Shown piece after piece: positions 1 to 5,955 of a stretch of DNA of 9,258 nucleotides. The position numbers and the translations under genes are program-made. The notes under the pieces were generated by a model, which saw nothing but the letters and a program-made list of their open reading frames with translations, was not told the DNA's origin and searched no databases. Within the stretch, counting starts at the first letter, position 1. Each line of letters starts with the position of its first letter. The stretch comes from CAHJXF01 sp964657795 (GTDB lineage: Bacteria > Pseudomonadota > Gammaproteobacteria > Burkholderiales > Burkholderiaceae_D), in NCBI GenBank assembly GCA_964657795.1, contig CAZZWS010000162.1, positions 1 to 9,258 of the forward strand, in the 5' to 3' direction.

Positions 1-224
1 AGCACGTCTTCCTTGCGCAGCACGCGCATGTCGTCCGGCGCGTCGCACCGGGACCGCACGGCCCGCTGCTGTTGGCCAGCGCCGCGACCGGCGGCGTGCT
101 GCTGCTGGCCGCCGACGTCATCGCCCGCGTCGTGATGGCGCCGCAGGAACTGCCGGTCGGCGTGGTCACCGCTTTGGTCGGCGGCGTCTACCTCTTGTGG
201 CTGCTGCAGCGACGCGACCCATGA
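1..224 (+). CDS. FecCD/BtuC-family ABC transporter permease, C-terminal fragment
   Basis: Only the last 73 complete codons are in the window (frame beginning at base 3, stop TGA at 222-224). The protein belongs to the multi-spanning inner-membrane permeases that import iron-siderophore, haem or cobalamin. The fragment reads HVVRR followed by APGPHGP, a hydrophobic helix (LLLASAATGGVLLLAADVIA), then APQELPVGVVTALVG and YLLWLLQRR. That order (PHxxR-like start, a helix ending in AD, then APxELPVGxxTAxxGxPxFLWLL) is the typical C-terminal signature of the FecCD family. The stop codon overlaps the start of the following ATPase gene (ATGA), so the two are translationally coupled. Substrate cannot be told from this fragment. 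The 5' end lies outside the window. Confidence 0.85.
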   Translation, partial: HVFLAQHAHVVRRVAPGPHGPLLLASAATGGVLLLAADVIARVVMAPQELPVGVVTALVGGVYLLWLLQRRDP

Positions 225-1003
225 CGACGCCCATCGTGAATGCTCGGCTGAAGGCCGACCATGTCGACGTCGCGCTCGGACGTCGTCGGGTGCTGCATGA
301 CGTGAGCTGCGGCTTCGGTCACGGCTGGACCGCCATCGTCGGACCCAACGGCGCCGGCAAGTCGACGTTGCTCCGCGTGCTGGCGGGGCTGCTGCGACCC
401 ACGGTGGGCACGGTCACACTCGACGGCGACGCGCTGGTCGACATGACCGCGCGCGAACGCGGCCGTCGGATCGCCTGGCTTTCGCAACCCGACGAGGTCT
501 CCGGGGACCTGAACGCGCGCGAGACGGTCGCGCTGGGACGGCTGCCGCATACCGGGCTGTTCGGTCCCGTCACGGCCGCCGACGATGCGGCGATCGATCG
601 GGCCATGACCACGACCGAGTGCGCGGCCTGGCAGCGGCGACCGTTGACGGAGCTCTCCGGCGGCGAGCGCCAACGCGTGCTGCTGGCCCGCGCGCTCGCG
701 ACCGAAGCATCGATCCTGCTGCTCGACGAGCCGACGACGCATCTCGACCCGCCGCATCAGGTCGCGCTCGTCCGCCTCGCCCGTCGGCTCGCGACGACGC
801 GGACCGTCGTGACGGTGCTGCACGACCTGCCGCTGGCGCTGCTGGCCGATCGCGTGCTGATCCTTCGCGAAGGCCGTGTCACGGCGTACGCCGCGCACGA
901 CGACCCGCTCCTGCATCGCGCACTGGTCGACGTGTTCGACGGGGCGATCCGGATCGAGACGACACAGGGTCGACCGGTCGTGTTGCCCGATGTGGACGCC
1001 TGA
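221..1003 (+). CDS. ABC transporter ATP-binding protein of the iron-chelate/haem/cobalamin (FecE/HmuV/BtuD) class
   Basis: This 260-residue ATPase would power import through the permease just upstream. All nucleotide-binding motifs are visible and intact: Walker A GPNGAGKST at residues 41-49, Q-loop glutamine at 89 (LSQP), signature LSGGERQR at 145-152, Walker B ILLLDE at 165-170, D-loop HLD at 174-176 and switch histidine 201 (VLHD). Length is normal for the family (about 250-270). I chose ATG 221, which overlaps the permease stop as ATGA. A GTG at 197 is in frame but would add eight residues inside the permease gene. The C-terminal 50 residues (LILREGRV... DVFDGAIRIETTQGRPVVLP) match the usual tail of this class, where the ATPase ends with a short strand-rich segment. 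Substrate is inferred only as a metal chelate, haem or corrinoid. Confidence 0.9.
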   Translation: MTTPIVNARLKADHVDVALGRRRVLHDVSCGFGHGWTAIVGPNGAGKSTLLRVLAGLLRPTVGTVTLDGDALVDMTARERGRRIAWLSQPDEVSGDLNARETVALGRLPHTGLFGPVTAADDAAIDRAMTTTECAAWQRRPLTELSGGERQRVLLARALATEASILLLDEPTTHLDPPHQVALVRLARRLATTRTVVTVLHDLPLALLADRVLILREGRVTAYAAHDDPLLHRALVDVFDGAIRIETTQGRPVVLPDVDA

Positions 1004-1143
1004 TGGCGCTATCGCTCATTGCCAATCAGCAGATTCGAGAAACCGCCAAAGCGTTTTACATTTTCCGAATGAATCGGGAGTGGGCGCGCAATGACGACCG
1101 ACTCGTCCATATTTGCGTAGTCTGCAAAACCACCGGCATATAG
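1003..1143 (+). CDS. doubtful 46-residue ORF coupled to the ATPase stop
   Basis: An ATG at 1003-1005 overlaps the ATPase stop as TGATG and opens a 46-codon frame ending at TAG 1141-1143. The product would be basic and contain a CVVC pair near its end (residues 38-41). No family is recognised. The overlap is a typical coupling arrangement, but the same DNA also carries a minus-strand ORF (1009-1317) whose translation looks at least as protein-like, and both cannot easily be real. It has no independent ribosome-binding site, and codon use is poorer in G/C at third positions than in the ATPase. Confidence 0.15.
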   Translation: MALSLIANQQIRETAKAFYIFRMNREWARNDDRLVHICVVCKTTGI

Positions 1144-1317
1144 CAATTTCGGGTTGATCAAAGAGGCTGCTTTCGCGTCGTCGTAGTCGTTCACGCGCCA
1201 TGAATGGGGCGTGGTCCGATCACGCGAATCCGCATGCCCCGCAAACTGGCGCATGCGTGGCACCGACCACGCTTGAAAACCAGCGGTCGACCCTGCCGCC
1301 TTTTCGAATGACACCAA
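1009..1317 (-). CDS. hypothetical small protein or gene remnant, 102 residues
   Basis: The frame opens with TTG at 1317 directly after an in-frame TGA and closes with TAG at 1009-1011. I recognise no family. Its C-terminal 60 residues (LINPKLLYAGGFADYANM..., then SENVKRFGGFSNLLIGNE) have an ordinary mixed protein composition, while the N-terminal 45 residues run through a patch of inverted repeats (1192-1272) and are less convincing. G/C at third codon positions is only about 60 %, far below the neighbouring genes, which fits foreign or decaying DNA. No good Shine-Dalgarno sequence precedes the TTG. It could be the 3' remnant of a larger gene that lost its start. A real start further in (ATG at residue 22) is also possible. 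Confidence 0.25.
   Translation of the reverse strand: MVSFEKAAGSTAGFQAWSVPRMRQFAGHADSRDRTTPHSWRVNDYDDAKAASLINPKLLYAGGFADYANMDESVVIARPLPIHSENVKRFGGFSNLLIGNER
1192..1272. repeat. cluster of inverted repeats with two near-identical hairpins
   Basis: Alternating CACGC and GCGTG arms recur through this 81-bp stretch. Arm CACGC (1192-1196) with CCAT can pair with ATGG and GCGTG (1204-1213). GCGTGGTCCGATCACGC (1209-1225) is a hairpin with 5-bp arms. CGCATGC (1231-1237) pairs with GCATGCG (1251-1257). GCGTGGCACCGACCACGC (1255-1272) is a hairpin with perfect 6-bp arms. The second and fourth are the same sequence apart from a few loop changes (GCGTGG..CCGA..CACGC). This resembles a REP-like or other small structured repeat rather than coding sequence, but no family is assigned. 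Confidence 0.5.
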
Positions 1318-1330
1318 TCAAAACTTGGTG
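1312..1330. promoter_or_regulatory. inverted repeat upstream of the DUF3606 gene
   Basis: CACCAA (1312-1317) and TTGGTG (1325-1330) are perfect 6-base inverted arms around a 7-base A-rich spacer. The repeat ends 26 bases before the chosen start of the DUF3606 gene. It could be an operator or a leader hairpin. No clear -35/-10 pair was found around it. Confidence 0.35.
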
Positions 1331-1356
1331 AATCCATGTCCTCACGGAGTTTCGAC

Positions 1357-1569
1357 ATGAACGAGCCGATCGAACAGCGTGGCAATTTCGTGATGTGCAG
1401 CAGCATGTTCGGCGCCGCGTGCGTGGACCTCGGCAGCGGCGACGACACCGCCCGGTGGTGCACGCGTTTCGCGGTGACCGAGGAGCGCCTGCGCGTCATC
1501 GTCGGCAAGGTGGGGCCGATGGCCAACGCCGTCCATGCGTACATCACCAGCAAGGGCTTTTCTTCCTGA
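1357..1569 (+). CDS. DUF3606 family small protein
   Basis: The 70-residue product matches the DUF3606 pattern: a VDL start to the domain (residues 23-25), then RWCTRFAVTEERLRVIVGKV (residues 33-52), then a short helix (ANAVHAYI). This is the usual acidic-start, W-x-x-x-F-x-V-x-x-x-x-L-x-x-x-V-x-x-VG arrangement of the family. The family has no established function; members are short cytoplasmic proteins common in proteobacteria. ATG 1357 is chosen because GGAG (1346-1349) lies seven bases before it; an in-frame ATG at 1336 would place that site inside the gene. It has two cysteines near its N terminus (CSSMFGAAC) and one in the helix, which is more than usual. The gene stands alone and converges on the TPR gene, 57 bases away. 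Confidence 0.72.
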   Translation: MNEPIEQRGNFVMCSSMFGAACVDLGSGDDTARWCTRFAVTEERLRVIVGKVGPMANAVHAYITSKGFSS

Positions 1570-1626
1570 ACCGGCGGGCGACAGCGCCGCACGCGCCGGC
1601 GGCATCGTCCCTGCGTCGCCCGATGA

Positions 1627-4506
1627 CTACAGGGTCGTCAGCAGCTGCCTCGACTCCTTGCCTTCGGCGCTGTCCGGCGCCTTGGCGGCGATCGCCTGCA
1701 GCGACACCCGCGCCGCGTCGCCCTGCTGGCCCTTGATTTGCGCCTTGGCGAGGCGCAACCGGATGTCGAGCTTGTCCGGCGCGAGCGAGCTCGCCTTCGT
1801 CAGCGCATCGATGCCCTTCTGCGTCATTCCCTGCTGGACGAGGATCGATCCGAGCGTGTCCGCCGCATCGGCATTGCCGGGCGAGAGACCGACGGCCTTG
1901 TTGGCATACGCGAGCGCCTCGGGGTCGTTGCGCTGGCCGAGCACCCAGGCCAGGTTGTTGAGGATCGTCGGGTCGTCCGGCCGCGTGAGCAGCGCCTTGC
2001 GGTAGGCGGTGGCCGCGGCACCGTATTCCCTGGTGTCGATCGCGGCCTGCGCATCGAAGAGAAACATCGCCGTGTCGTCGGGATGTCTGGTCTCCCAATC
2101 GACCAGCAACGTGCGAGCCTGCCCTCTCTGCTTGGCCAGCATCATCGCGCTGTAGGTCTTCATCGCCAGGCGGGTCGAAGGCATCGTGGCGAGGGCCTGC
2201 GTGTAGGCCGCGAGCGCTTCGGGAAACTGTCGGGCGGTCAGCTTGATGTCGGCGTTGAGCTCGTCGATCATCGCCGTATGCGCAGGCCAGTTCGACGCGA
2301 CGTCGAACAGCAGGCGGTTGGCTTCGTCGGGCTTTCCCGCGGCGAGGAACGCGTCGACCGTCGCGCCGGGGAGATCGGGACGGCGGGGCGCCTGCTTGAC
2401 GCCGTTGCGGAACGAGACCAGCGCGGCTTCCGATCGTCCCATCGCCAATTGCACGAGGCCGAGCCGCACCGCGAAGTCCGCGTTCTCGGCGTTGAGCGCC
2501 GTCGCCTTGGTCAGCGCCTTGAGCGCCTCGTCCATCCTGCCGGCGCGTTGCGCGAGATCGCCGACCGTGGCGAGCAACTGCTGGTCGTTGGGCGCGATCG
2601 TCAGGCCGTACTGCGCTGCCGCGAGGGTCGCGGCCGGGTCGTTTTGCCGCGCGTGGAATGCGACCGTCGCATTGACGACATCCAGCGATTTCGGATCGCT
2701 CGCACGCGCGGCCGCGAGCGATTCGACGCCTGCGGCGATCTGGCCGCCCGGAGCTTCCTCCGCATTGGCCAGGAACAAGCGCGCTTCGGTCGAACGCGGC
2801 TGGCTCGCGATGAACGCGCGCAGCCGTGCGCGCGCTTCGTCCGGATGGCCCTCGCGCAGGTCGAGCGCGGCGAGATCGGTGACAGCCGGCAGATAGGCCG
2901 GGTCGAGCGTCACGGCGCGCTCCAGCGACTGGCGCGCCTTCGCGACATCGCCCGAGACGAGCTCGATCTGCGAACGCAGCTTGTAGCTGCGCGCGTCGTC
3001 CGGCTTCTTGCGGTCGAGTTGCCGCCAGTCGAGCATGGCCGCGTCCGGCCGACGCATCTGCAGATGGGTCGTCAGCAGCGCCGCGTCGATCTCAGCGTTG
3101 TCGGGGAACGCCTTCGCCGCCGCAGCGAGCCGCGCGAGCGCCGCATCCGGCTTGCCGGCGCTGAACAGCAGCGAAGCGCCCACCAGGCTGCCGTTGACGT
3201 CCGGCGGGAAGCGAGAAGCGAAGCGTTCGAACAGGACCGATGCGGTGGCGGCATCCCCCTTCATCAATGCGACGCGCACATTGAGCGCGTTCAGGTCGCG
3301 ATCGTCGGGCAGCGCGCCCAGCCCGGCCTGCAGCGCGTCGTAGGCGTGCAGCGGCTCCTGCCGGGCCAGGTACAGTTTGGTGAGCGCGCGGCGCGCCTCG
3401 ACGCTCTGGTCGAGCGACTGGATCGCATTGCGCAGATGGAGTTCGGCCTCGATCAGGTCACCGGTCTCGACGTCGATGATCCCCGCGAGCAGTTGCACCT
3501 TGCCGTTGCCGGGCGCGGCGTCCAACGCCTTGATGGCGGCTTCGCGCGCCGTCGGAAAGTCGCGTCCGAGATAGGCCACCAGCGCCGCGAGGTATTGCCC
3601 GCGGCCGTCGCGAGGACTGTTGCGAACGATGATCGCGACCTGCTCGCGCGCCGCATCGAGCTGGTTCATGTCGACATACACCTGCGCCAGGTGGATGCGC
3701 GTGTCCTGGTCGGCCGCGTCGAGCTTCAGCGCGGCCTGATACGCGGTGACGGCATCGGCGGGCCGATGAAGCGCGCGGGCGATGTCGCCTTCGAGCGACT
3801 GCAGCTCGCGCTGTCGCTTGTCGTCGAGCGGGATGGCCGCCAGCTTCGCACCCGCGGCGTCGTACTGTCCCTGCGCGGCGAGGTAGCGCGCTTCGGCGAT
3901 CAGCGCGCCCGAGAAGCCCGGAACGATCTCTTTGGCGGCAGCCAGCGCGCTCATCCCGGCGTCGGCCTTGCCGGTCGCGAGATAGGCCGAGCCCAGCATC
4001 GTCTGCAGTTCTGCGTTGACTTCGGGCGCGTCCACGGCGGCGTCGTTGACCAGGACGATGACTTCCGGATAGTTGCCTTGCACGGAGACGGCACGCACCA
4101 GCGGAACGATCACACGCTCCGTCGGATAGCCATCCTGACGCGCCTTGCGATATTCGATTTCGGCGCCCTTGGCATCTCCCAGCACCGCCAGTTCGCTGCC
4201 GAGCAGGAAGCGGGCTTCCGGCTGCTTCGGTTGTTCCTGGAGAGACCGCTTGAGTTCGATCACGGCGCTGCGGTGCTGGCCTTCCTTGACGTAGACCTTC
4301 GCGCGCGCGAGCTGCTTGGCCGGGTTGTCGCGACGCCAATGGAGCGCGCCGGCCGCGAGCGCGCCCGCGACGATCAGGCCGCCGCCGACGATCAACCACA
4401 TTCGGCGGCGGCTCGCCCTGGCGGCGAGCGCCGCCTGCTCCTCCGGCAACAGCTCGTCGTCCACGGCTTTCGTGAAGCCGGCTTCGTAAACGGGATTTGA
4501 TTTCAT
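1627..4506 (-). CDS. prsT: PEP-CTERM/XrtA-system TPR-repeat protein, PrsT-like, membrane-anchored
   Basis: The 959-residue product has a 36-residue N-terminal cytoplasmic stretch rich in acidic residues, RRR just before one membrane helix (about 37-57, WLIVGGGLIVAGALAAGALH), and then about 900 residues of tetratricopeptide-like helix pairs predicted to lie in the periplasm. The segment after the helix (AKVYVKEGQHRSAVIELKRS, then QPEARFLLGSELAVLGDAKGA and EYRKARQDGY) is the characteristic opening of the PEP-CTERM system TPR protein, and length agrees with that family (about 900-950). The known family is described as lipoproteins, but no lipobox cysteine is present here: no cysteine occurs in the first 140 residues, so a signal anchor replaces the lipid. 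A PEP-CTERM protein gene lies just upstream on the same strand, supporting the assignment. The start ATG 4504-4506 has no strong ribosome-binding site. Transcription probably begins near 4607 from a sigma-54 promoter. A generic TPR protein in EPS assembly is the main alternative. Confidence 0.78.
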   Translation of the reverse strand: MKSNPVYEAGFTKAVDDELLPEEQAALAARASRRRMWLIVGGGLIVAGALAAGALHWRRDNPAKQLARAKVYVKEGQHRSAVIELKRSLQEQPKQPEARFLLGSELAVLGDAKGAEIEYRKARQDGYPTERVIVPLVRAVSVQGNYPEVIVLVNDAAVDAPEVNAELQTMLGSAYLATGKADAGMSALAAAKEIVPGFSGALIAEARYLAAQGQYDAAGAKLAAIPLDDKRQRELQSLEGDIARALHRPADAVTAYQAALKLDAADQDTRIHLAQVYVDMNQLDAAREQVAIIVRNSPRDGRGQYLAALVAYLGRDFPTAREAAIKALDAAPGNGKVQLLAGIIDVETGDLIEAELHLRNAIQSLDQSVEARRALTKLYLARQEPLHAYDALQAGLGALPDDRDLNALNVRVALMKGDAATASVLFERFASRFPPDVNGSLVGASLLFSAGKPDAALARLAAAAKAFPDNAEIDAALLTTHLQMRRPDAAMLDWRQLDRKKPDDARSYKLRSQIELVSGDVAKARQSLERAVTLDPAYLPAVTDLAALDLREGHPDEARARLRAFIASQPRSTEARLFLANAEEAPGGQIAAGVESLAAARASDPKSLDVVNATVAFHARQNDPAATLAAAQYGLTIAPNDQQLLATVGDLAQRAGRMDEALKALTKATALNAENADFAVRLGLVQLAMGRSEAALVSFRNGVKQAPRRPDLPGATVDAFLAAGKPDEANRLLFDVASNWPAHTAMIDELNADIKLTARQFPEALAAYTQALATMPSTRLAMKTYSAMMLAKQRGQARTLLVDWETRHPDDTAMFLFDAQAAIDTREYGAAATAYRKALLTRPDDPTILNNLAWVLGQRNDPEALAYANKAVGLSPGNADAADTLGSILVQQGMTQKGIDALTKASSLAPDKLDIRLRLAKAQIKGQQGDAARVSLQAIAAKAPDSAEGKESRQLLTTL

Positions 4507-4617
4507 CGTCGAAAGATCGACCGCTCGACAGCCGAGCGGCGCGAGAGAGGTTCAGGAGGTTGCGCAGGAAGAGACGGTCACGGTGGGGCTGCGAGCCGGG
4601 TCCGTCAGGCGCAACAA

Positions 4618-4633
4618 CGCAAAACGTGTGCCG
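4618..4633 (-). promoter_or_regulatory. sigma-54 (RpoN) promoter of the TPR gene
   Basis: Read on the minus strand the site is CGGCACACGTTTTGCG, against the consensus TGGCACRNNNNTTGCW. The essential GG (4632-4631) and GC (4620-4619) are separated by exactly ten bases, and GGCAC, R and TTGC all match; only the outermost base at each end differs. The predicted transcription start is near 4607, giving a leader of about 100 bases before ATG 4506. Confidence 0.65.
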
Positions 4634-4731
4634 GTGCCGGCAGGCCCGCCGCGAGGATGCGCGAGCCCGCTCGCCGCGGCGCGATCGGACACGAGCGCCC
4701 CATCGATTCCGAGCCGGTCGGTCCCGAAACC

Positions 4732-4773
4732 ATGCGACGAAATTTGTCAGATATCCGACAACATCGTCGCATC
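4732..4773. promoter_or_regulatory. nested dyad, candidate enhancer site for a sigma-54 activator
   Basis: An inner near-palindrome, TTGTCAGATATCCGACAA (4745-4762), matches at eight of nine base pairs and has the form TGTC-N8-GACA. It is flanked by a perfect 9-base inverted repeat, ATGCGACGA (4732-4740) and TCGTCGCAT (4765-4773), whose axis is shifted by one base from the inner one. The inner centre is about 146 bases upstream of the predicted TPR-gene transcription start, a normal distance for an RpoN activator site. Binding by PrsR or another activator is inference. Confidence 0.5.
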
Positions 4774-4826
4774 GTGACGATCCCGGCCGTGTCGGCGGCG
4801 TGGCGGCGACCGTCCGTGCGCGACAA

Positions 4827-4858
4827 CGAAAACGGCCACCCGAGGGTGGCCGTTTTCG
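4827..4858 (-). terminator. strong rho-independent terminator after the PEP-CTERM gene, bidirectional
   Basis: CGAAAACGGCCACCC (4827-4841) is followed after two bases by its perfect reverse complement (4844-4858). The stem has a GC-rich core (CGGCCACCC) and AAAA/TTTT arms, so either strand ends in a run of four U within the hairpin base. It lies 40 bases after the PEP-CTERM stop and upstream of the TPR-gene promoter, so the two minus-strand genes are probably separate transcripts. Confidence 0.85.
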
Positions 4859-4898
4859 ACGCACGACACGTTCCGGCGGATCGGCGCCCCGACGACGC

Positions 4899-5687
4899 TC
4901 AGGCCACGGTGCCGCGACGACGCCGGGCGATCATCACGCCGCCGAGCCCGAGGCCGATCAGCGCGATCGAAGCGGGCTCGGGAACGACGTTGACGTTGCG
5001 GGCGGCATATTGCAGGGAAGCCGCTTCGAACGAAGGAAGGCCGTTGTTGGCCTGCGAAAACACGATCTTGTTGAACTGCGTACCGTTCAGGAAGTTGACC
5101 AGCGTGTACTGGCTGCCCCCGAAGGTCTGCGATCCATTCGTGGTGAAACCGACGCCCGCGTTCTGCGCATCCTGGCCCGTCACCGTCGCCAACAGGCTCG
5201 TGCCGTTGTAGAACGACAGCGTGTTGACCACGTCGATCGACCCCCACAACAACCCGAAATACGACTCGAGACCCGAGAAGGTCAGCGTGATCGTGCCCGG
5301 GGCGCCGCCGGTGGACAGGTAAGGCGTCGCGACCATGGCGCCAGAGCTGTTGATCACGGGCGCCGCGTAGTTGTTCGCCGACGTACCCTGCACGACAGGA
5401 CTGCTGGACTGGGCGGAGCCGTTGACCGCCCCCACCACGGTGACGGTGCCGCCGCCGGTCGGCGACAACGTGAAATTGTTCGCTCCGACCTTGCCGGTCA
5501 GGTCGATGTTCGAGATGCCGGTGGCGCTCGGCGGCGTGACCGGCGCATAAGGCGACGCCTGCACGGTGGTGTTCGAGTTGATGACGACGAGCCCGGCGTG
5601 AGCGATGCCCGGGACCGACGCGAGGAAGGCGAGACCCAGCAGTGCGCGAGACGGCTCGCGCAGGGCGGCGGTGAGGAGTGCATGCAT
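4899..5687 (-). CDS. PEP-CTERM sorting-domain surface protein
   Basis: The 262-residue product is built for export and exosortase sorting. Residues 1-31 form a signal peptide ending in IAHA, cleaved before GLVV. Residues 236-238 are PEP within NVVPEPAS, followed by a hydrophobic helix (about 239-254, IALIGLGLGGVMIA) and a basic end RRRR (255-258), the classic PEP-CTERM tripartite tail. The mature part lacks cysteine and is rich in S, T, N, G and V. A middle segment, YFGLLWGSIDVVNTLSFYNG (143-162), resembles exosortase-dependent surface proteins of the Npun_F0296 type; that sub-family match is from memory and tentative. ATG 5687 is chosen because AGGGA lies a short distance before it and a signal peptide starts at once; the frame stays open upstream to 5849, but that extension would spoil the signal peptide and cover the promoter. 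The protein would be anchored in the membrane by its tail, then cut and released by an exosortase encoded elsewhere. Confidence 0.92.
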   Translation of the reverse strand: MHALLTAALREPSRALLGLAFLASVPGIAHAGLVVINSNTTVQASPYAPVTPPSATGISNIDLTGKVGANNFTLSPTGGGTVTVVGAVNGSAQSSSPVVQGTSANNYAAPVINSSGAMVATPYLSTGGAPGTITLTFSGLESYFGLLWGSIDVVNTLSFYNGTSLLATVTGQDAQNAGVGFTTNGSQTFGGSQYTLVNFLNGTQFNKIVFSQANNGLPSFEAASLQYAARNVNVVPEPASIALIGLGLGGVMIARRRRGTVA

Positions 5688-5754
5688 GACTTTTCCCTGT
5701 GATTGAGTGCTTCCCGTGGGCGTCGACCTGTTGAGCCCGGCTGTGGGATAGAAC

Positions 5755-5770
5755 AGCAAAGAAAATGCCA
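5755..5770 (-). promoter_or_regulatory. sigma-54 (RpoN) promoter of the PEP-CTERM gene
   Basis: Read on the minus strand the site is TGGCATTTTCTTTGCT. It matches TGGCAC-N5-TTGCW at every conserved base except one (T for C after TGGCA), and GG (5769-5768) and GC (5757-5756) are exactly ten bases apart. The predicted transcription start is near 5745, giving a leader of about 58 bases before ATG 5687. Confidence 0.75.
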
Positions 5771-5832
5771 ACGTGCGGTCCGCCGGGAGAATCGAAGCGC
5801 AATCCGGCTGGCAGTCCACCATCGCCACCCCG

Positions 5833-5859
5833 TGTCCGATCGTTTCCACGCTGCGGACA
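5833..5859. promoter_or_regulatory. possible activator half-sites upstream of the PEP-CTERM promoter
   Basis: TGTCCG (5833-5838) and CGGACA (5854-5859) are inverted arms about 100 bases upstream of the predicted PEP-CTERM transcription start. They share the TGTC/GACA ends of the dyad upstream of the TPR gene, but the spacing is 15 bases instead of a tight palindrome, so the match is weak. Confidence 0.2.
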
Positions 5860-5873
5860 AACGGCCGGCTCGC

Positions 5874-5890
5874 CGGACCTCATCGGTCCG
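5874..5890. promoter_or_regulatory. inverted repeat, candidate operator of the divergent catabolic operon
   Basis: CGGACC (5874-5879) and GGTCCG (5885-5890) are perfect 6-base arms around five bases. The site lies in the shared control region, 65 bases before the chosen start of the EthD-like gene. No convincing sigma-70 promoter was found for the plus-strand operon, so its regulatory role is only inferred from position. Confidence 0.3.
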
Positions 5891-5955
5891 CGTGCGGTAA
5901 CGTCATCGACCGGTCCCACTCGATGGAAGCAGCCCACCGCGCTTTCGTCCTCAAG

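Noticed and set aside
1571..1620. possible terminator between the DUF3606 and TPR genes
   Set aside because: CCGGCG/CGCCGG and GGGCGAC/GTCGCCC arms exist, but loops are long (17 and over 30 bases) and no T-run follows on either strand.
1738..4500. 920-codon open frame on the plus strand
   Set aside because: It is the antisense of the TPR gene. Its translation is extremely rich in arginine and lacks any domain, as expected of a GC-rich shadow frame.
4497..5702. 401-codon open frame on the plus strand across the intergenic region
   Set aside because: Runs through a terminator and opposite the PEP-CTERM gene; arginine-rich shadow translation.
5688..5849. longer PEP-CTERM start at 5849
   Set aside because: It would bury the signal peptide 54 residues inside the protein and place the sigma-54 promoter within the gene.
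5773..5955. N-terminal extension of the EthD-like frame to base 5773
   Set aside because: The added residues are unlike any domain and would begin three bases from the sigma-54 promoter of the divergent gene, across the shared control region.
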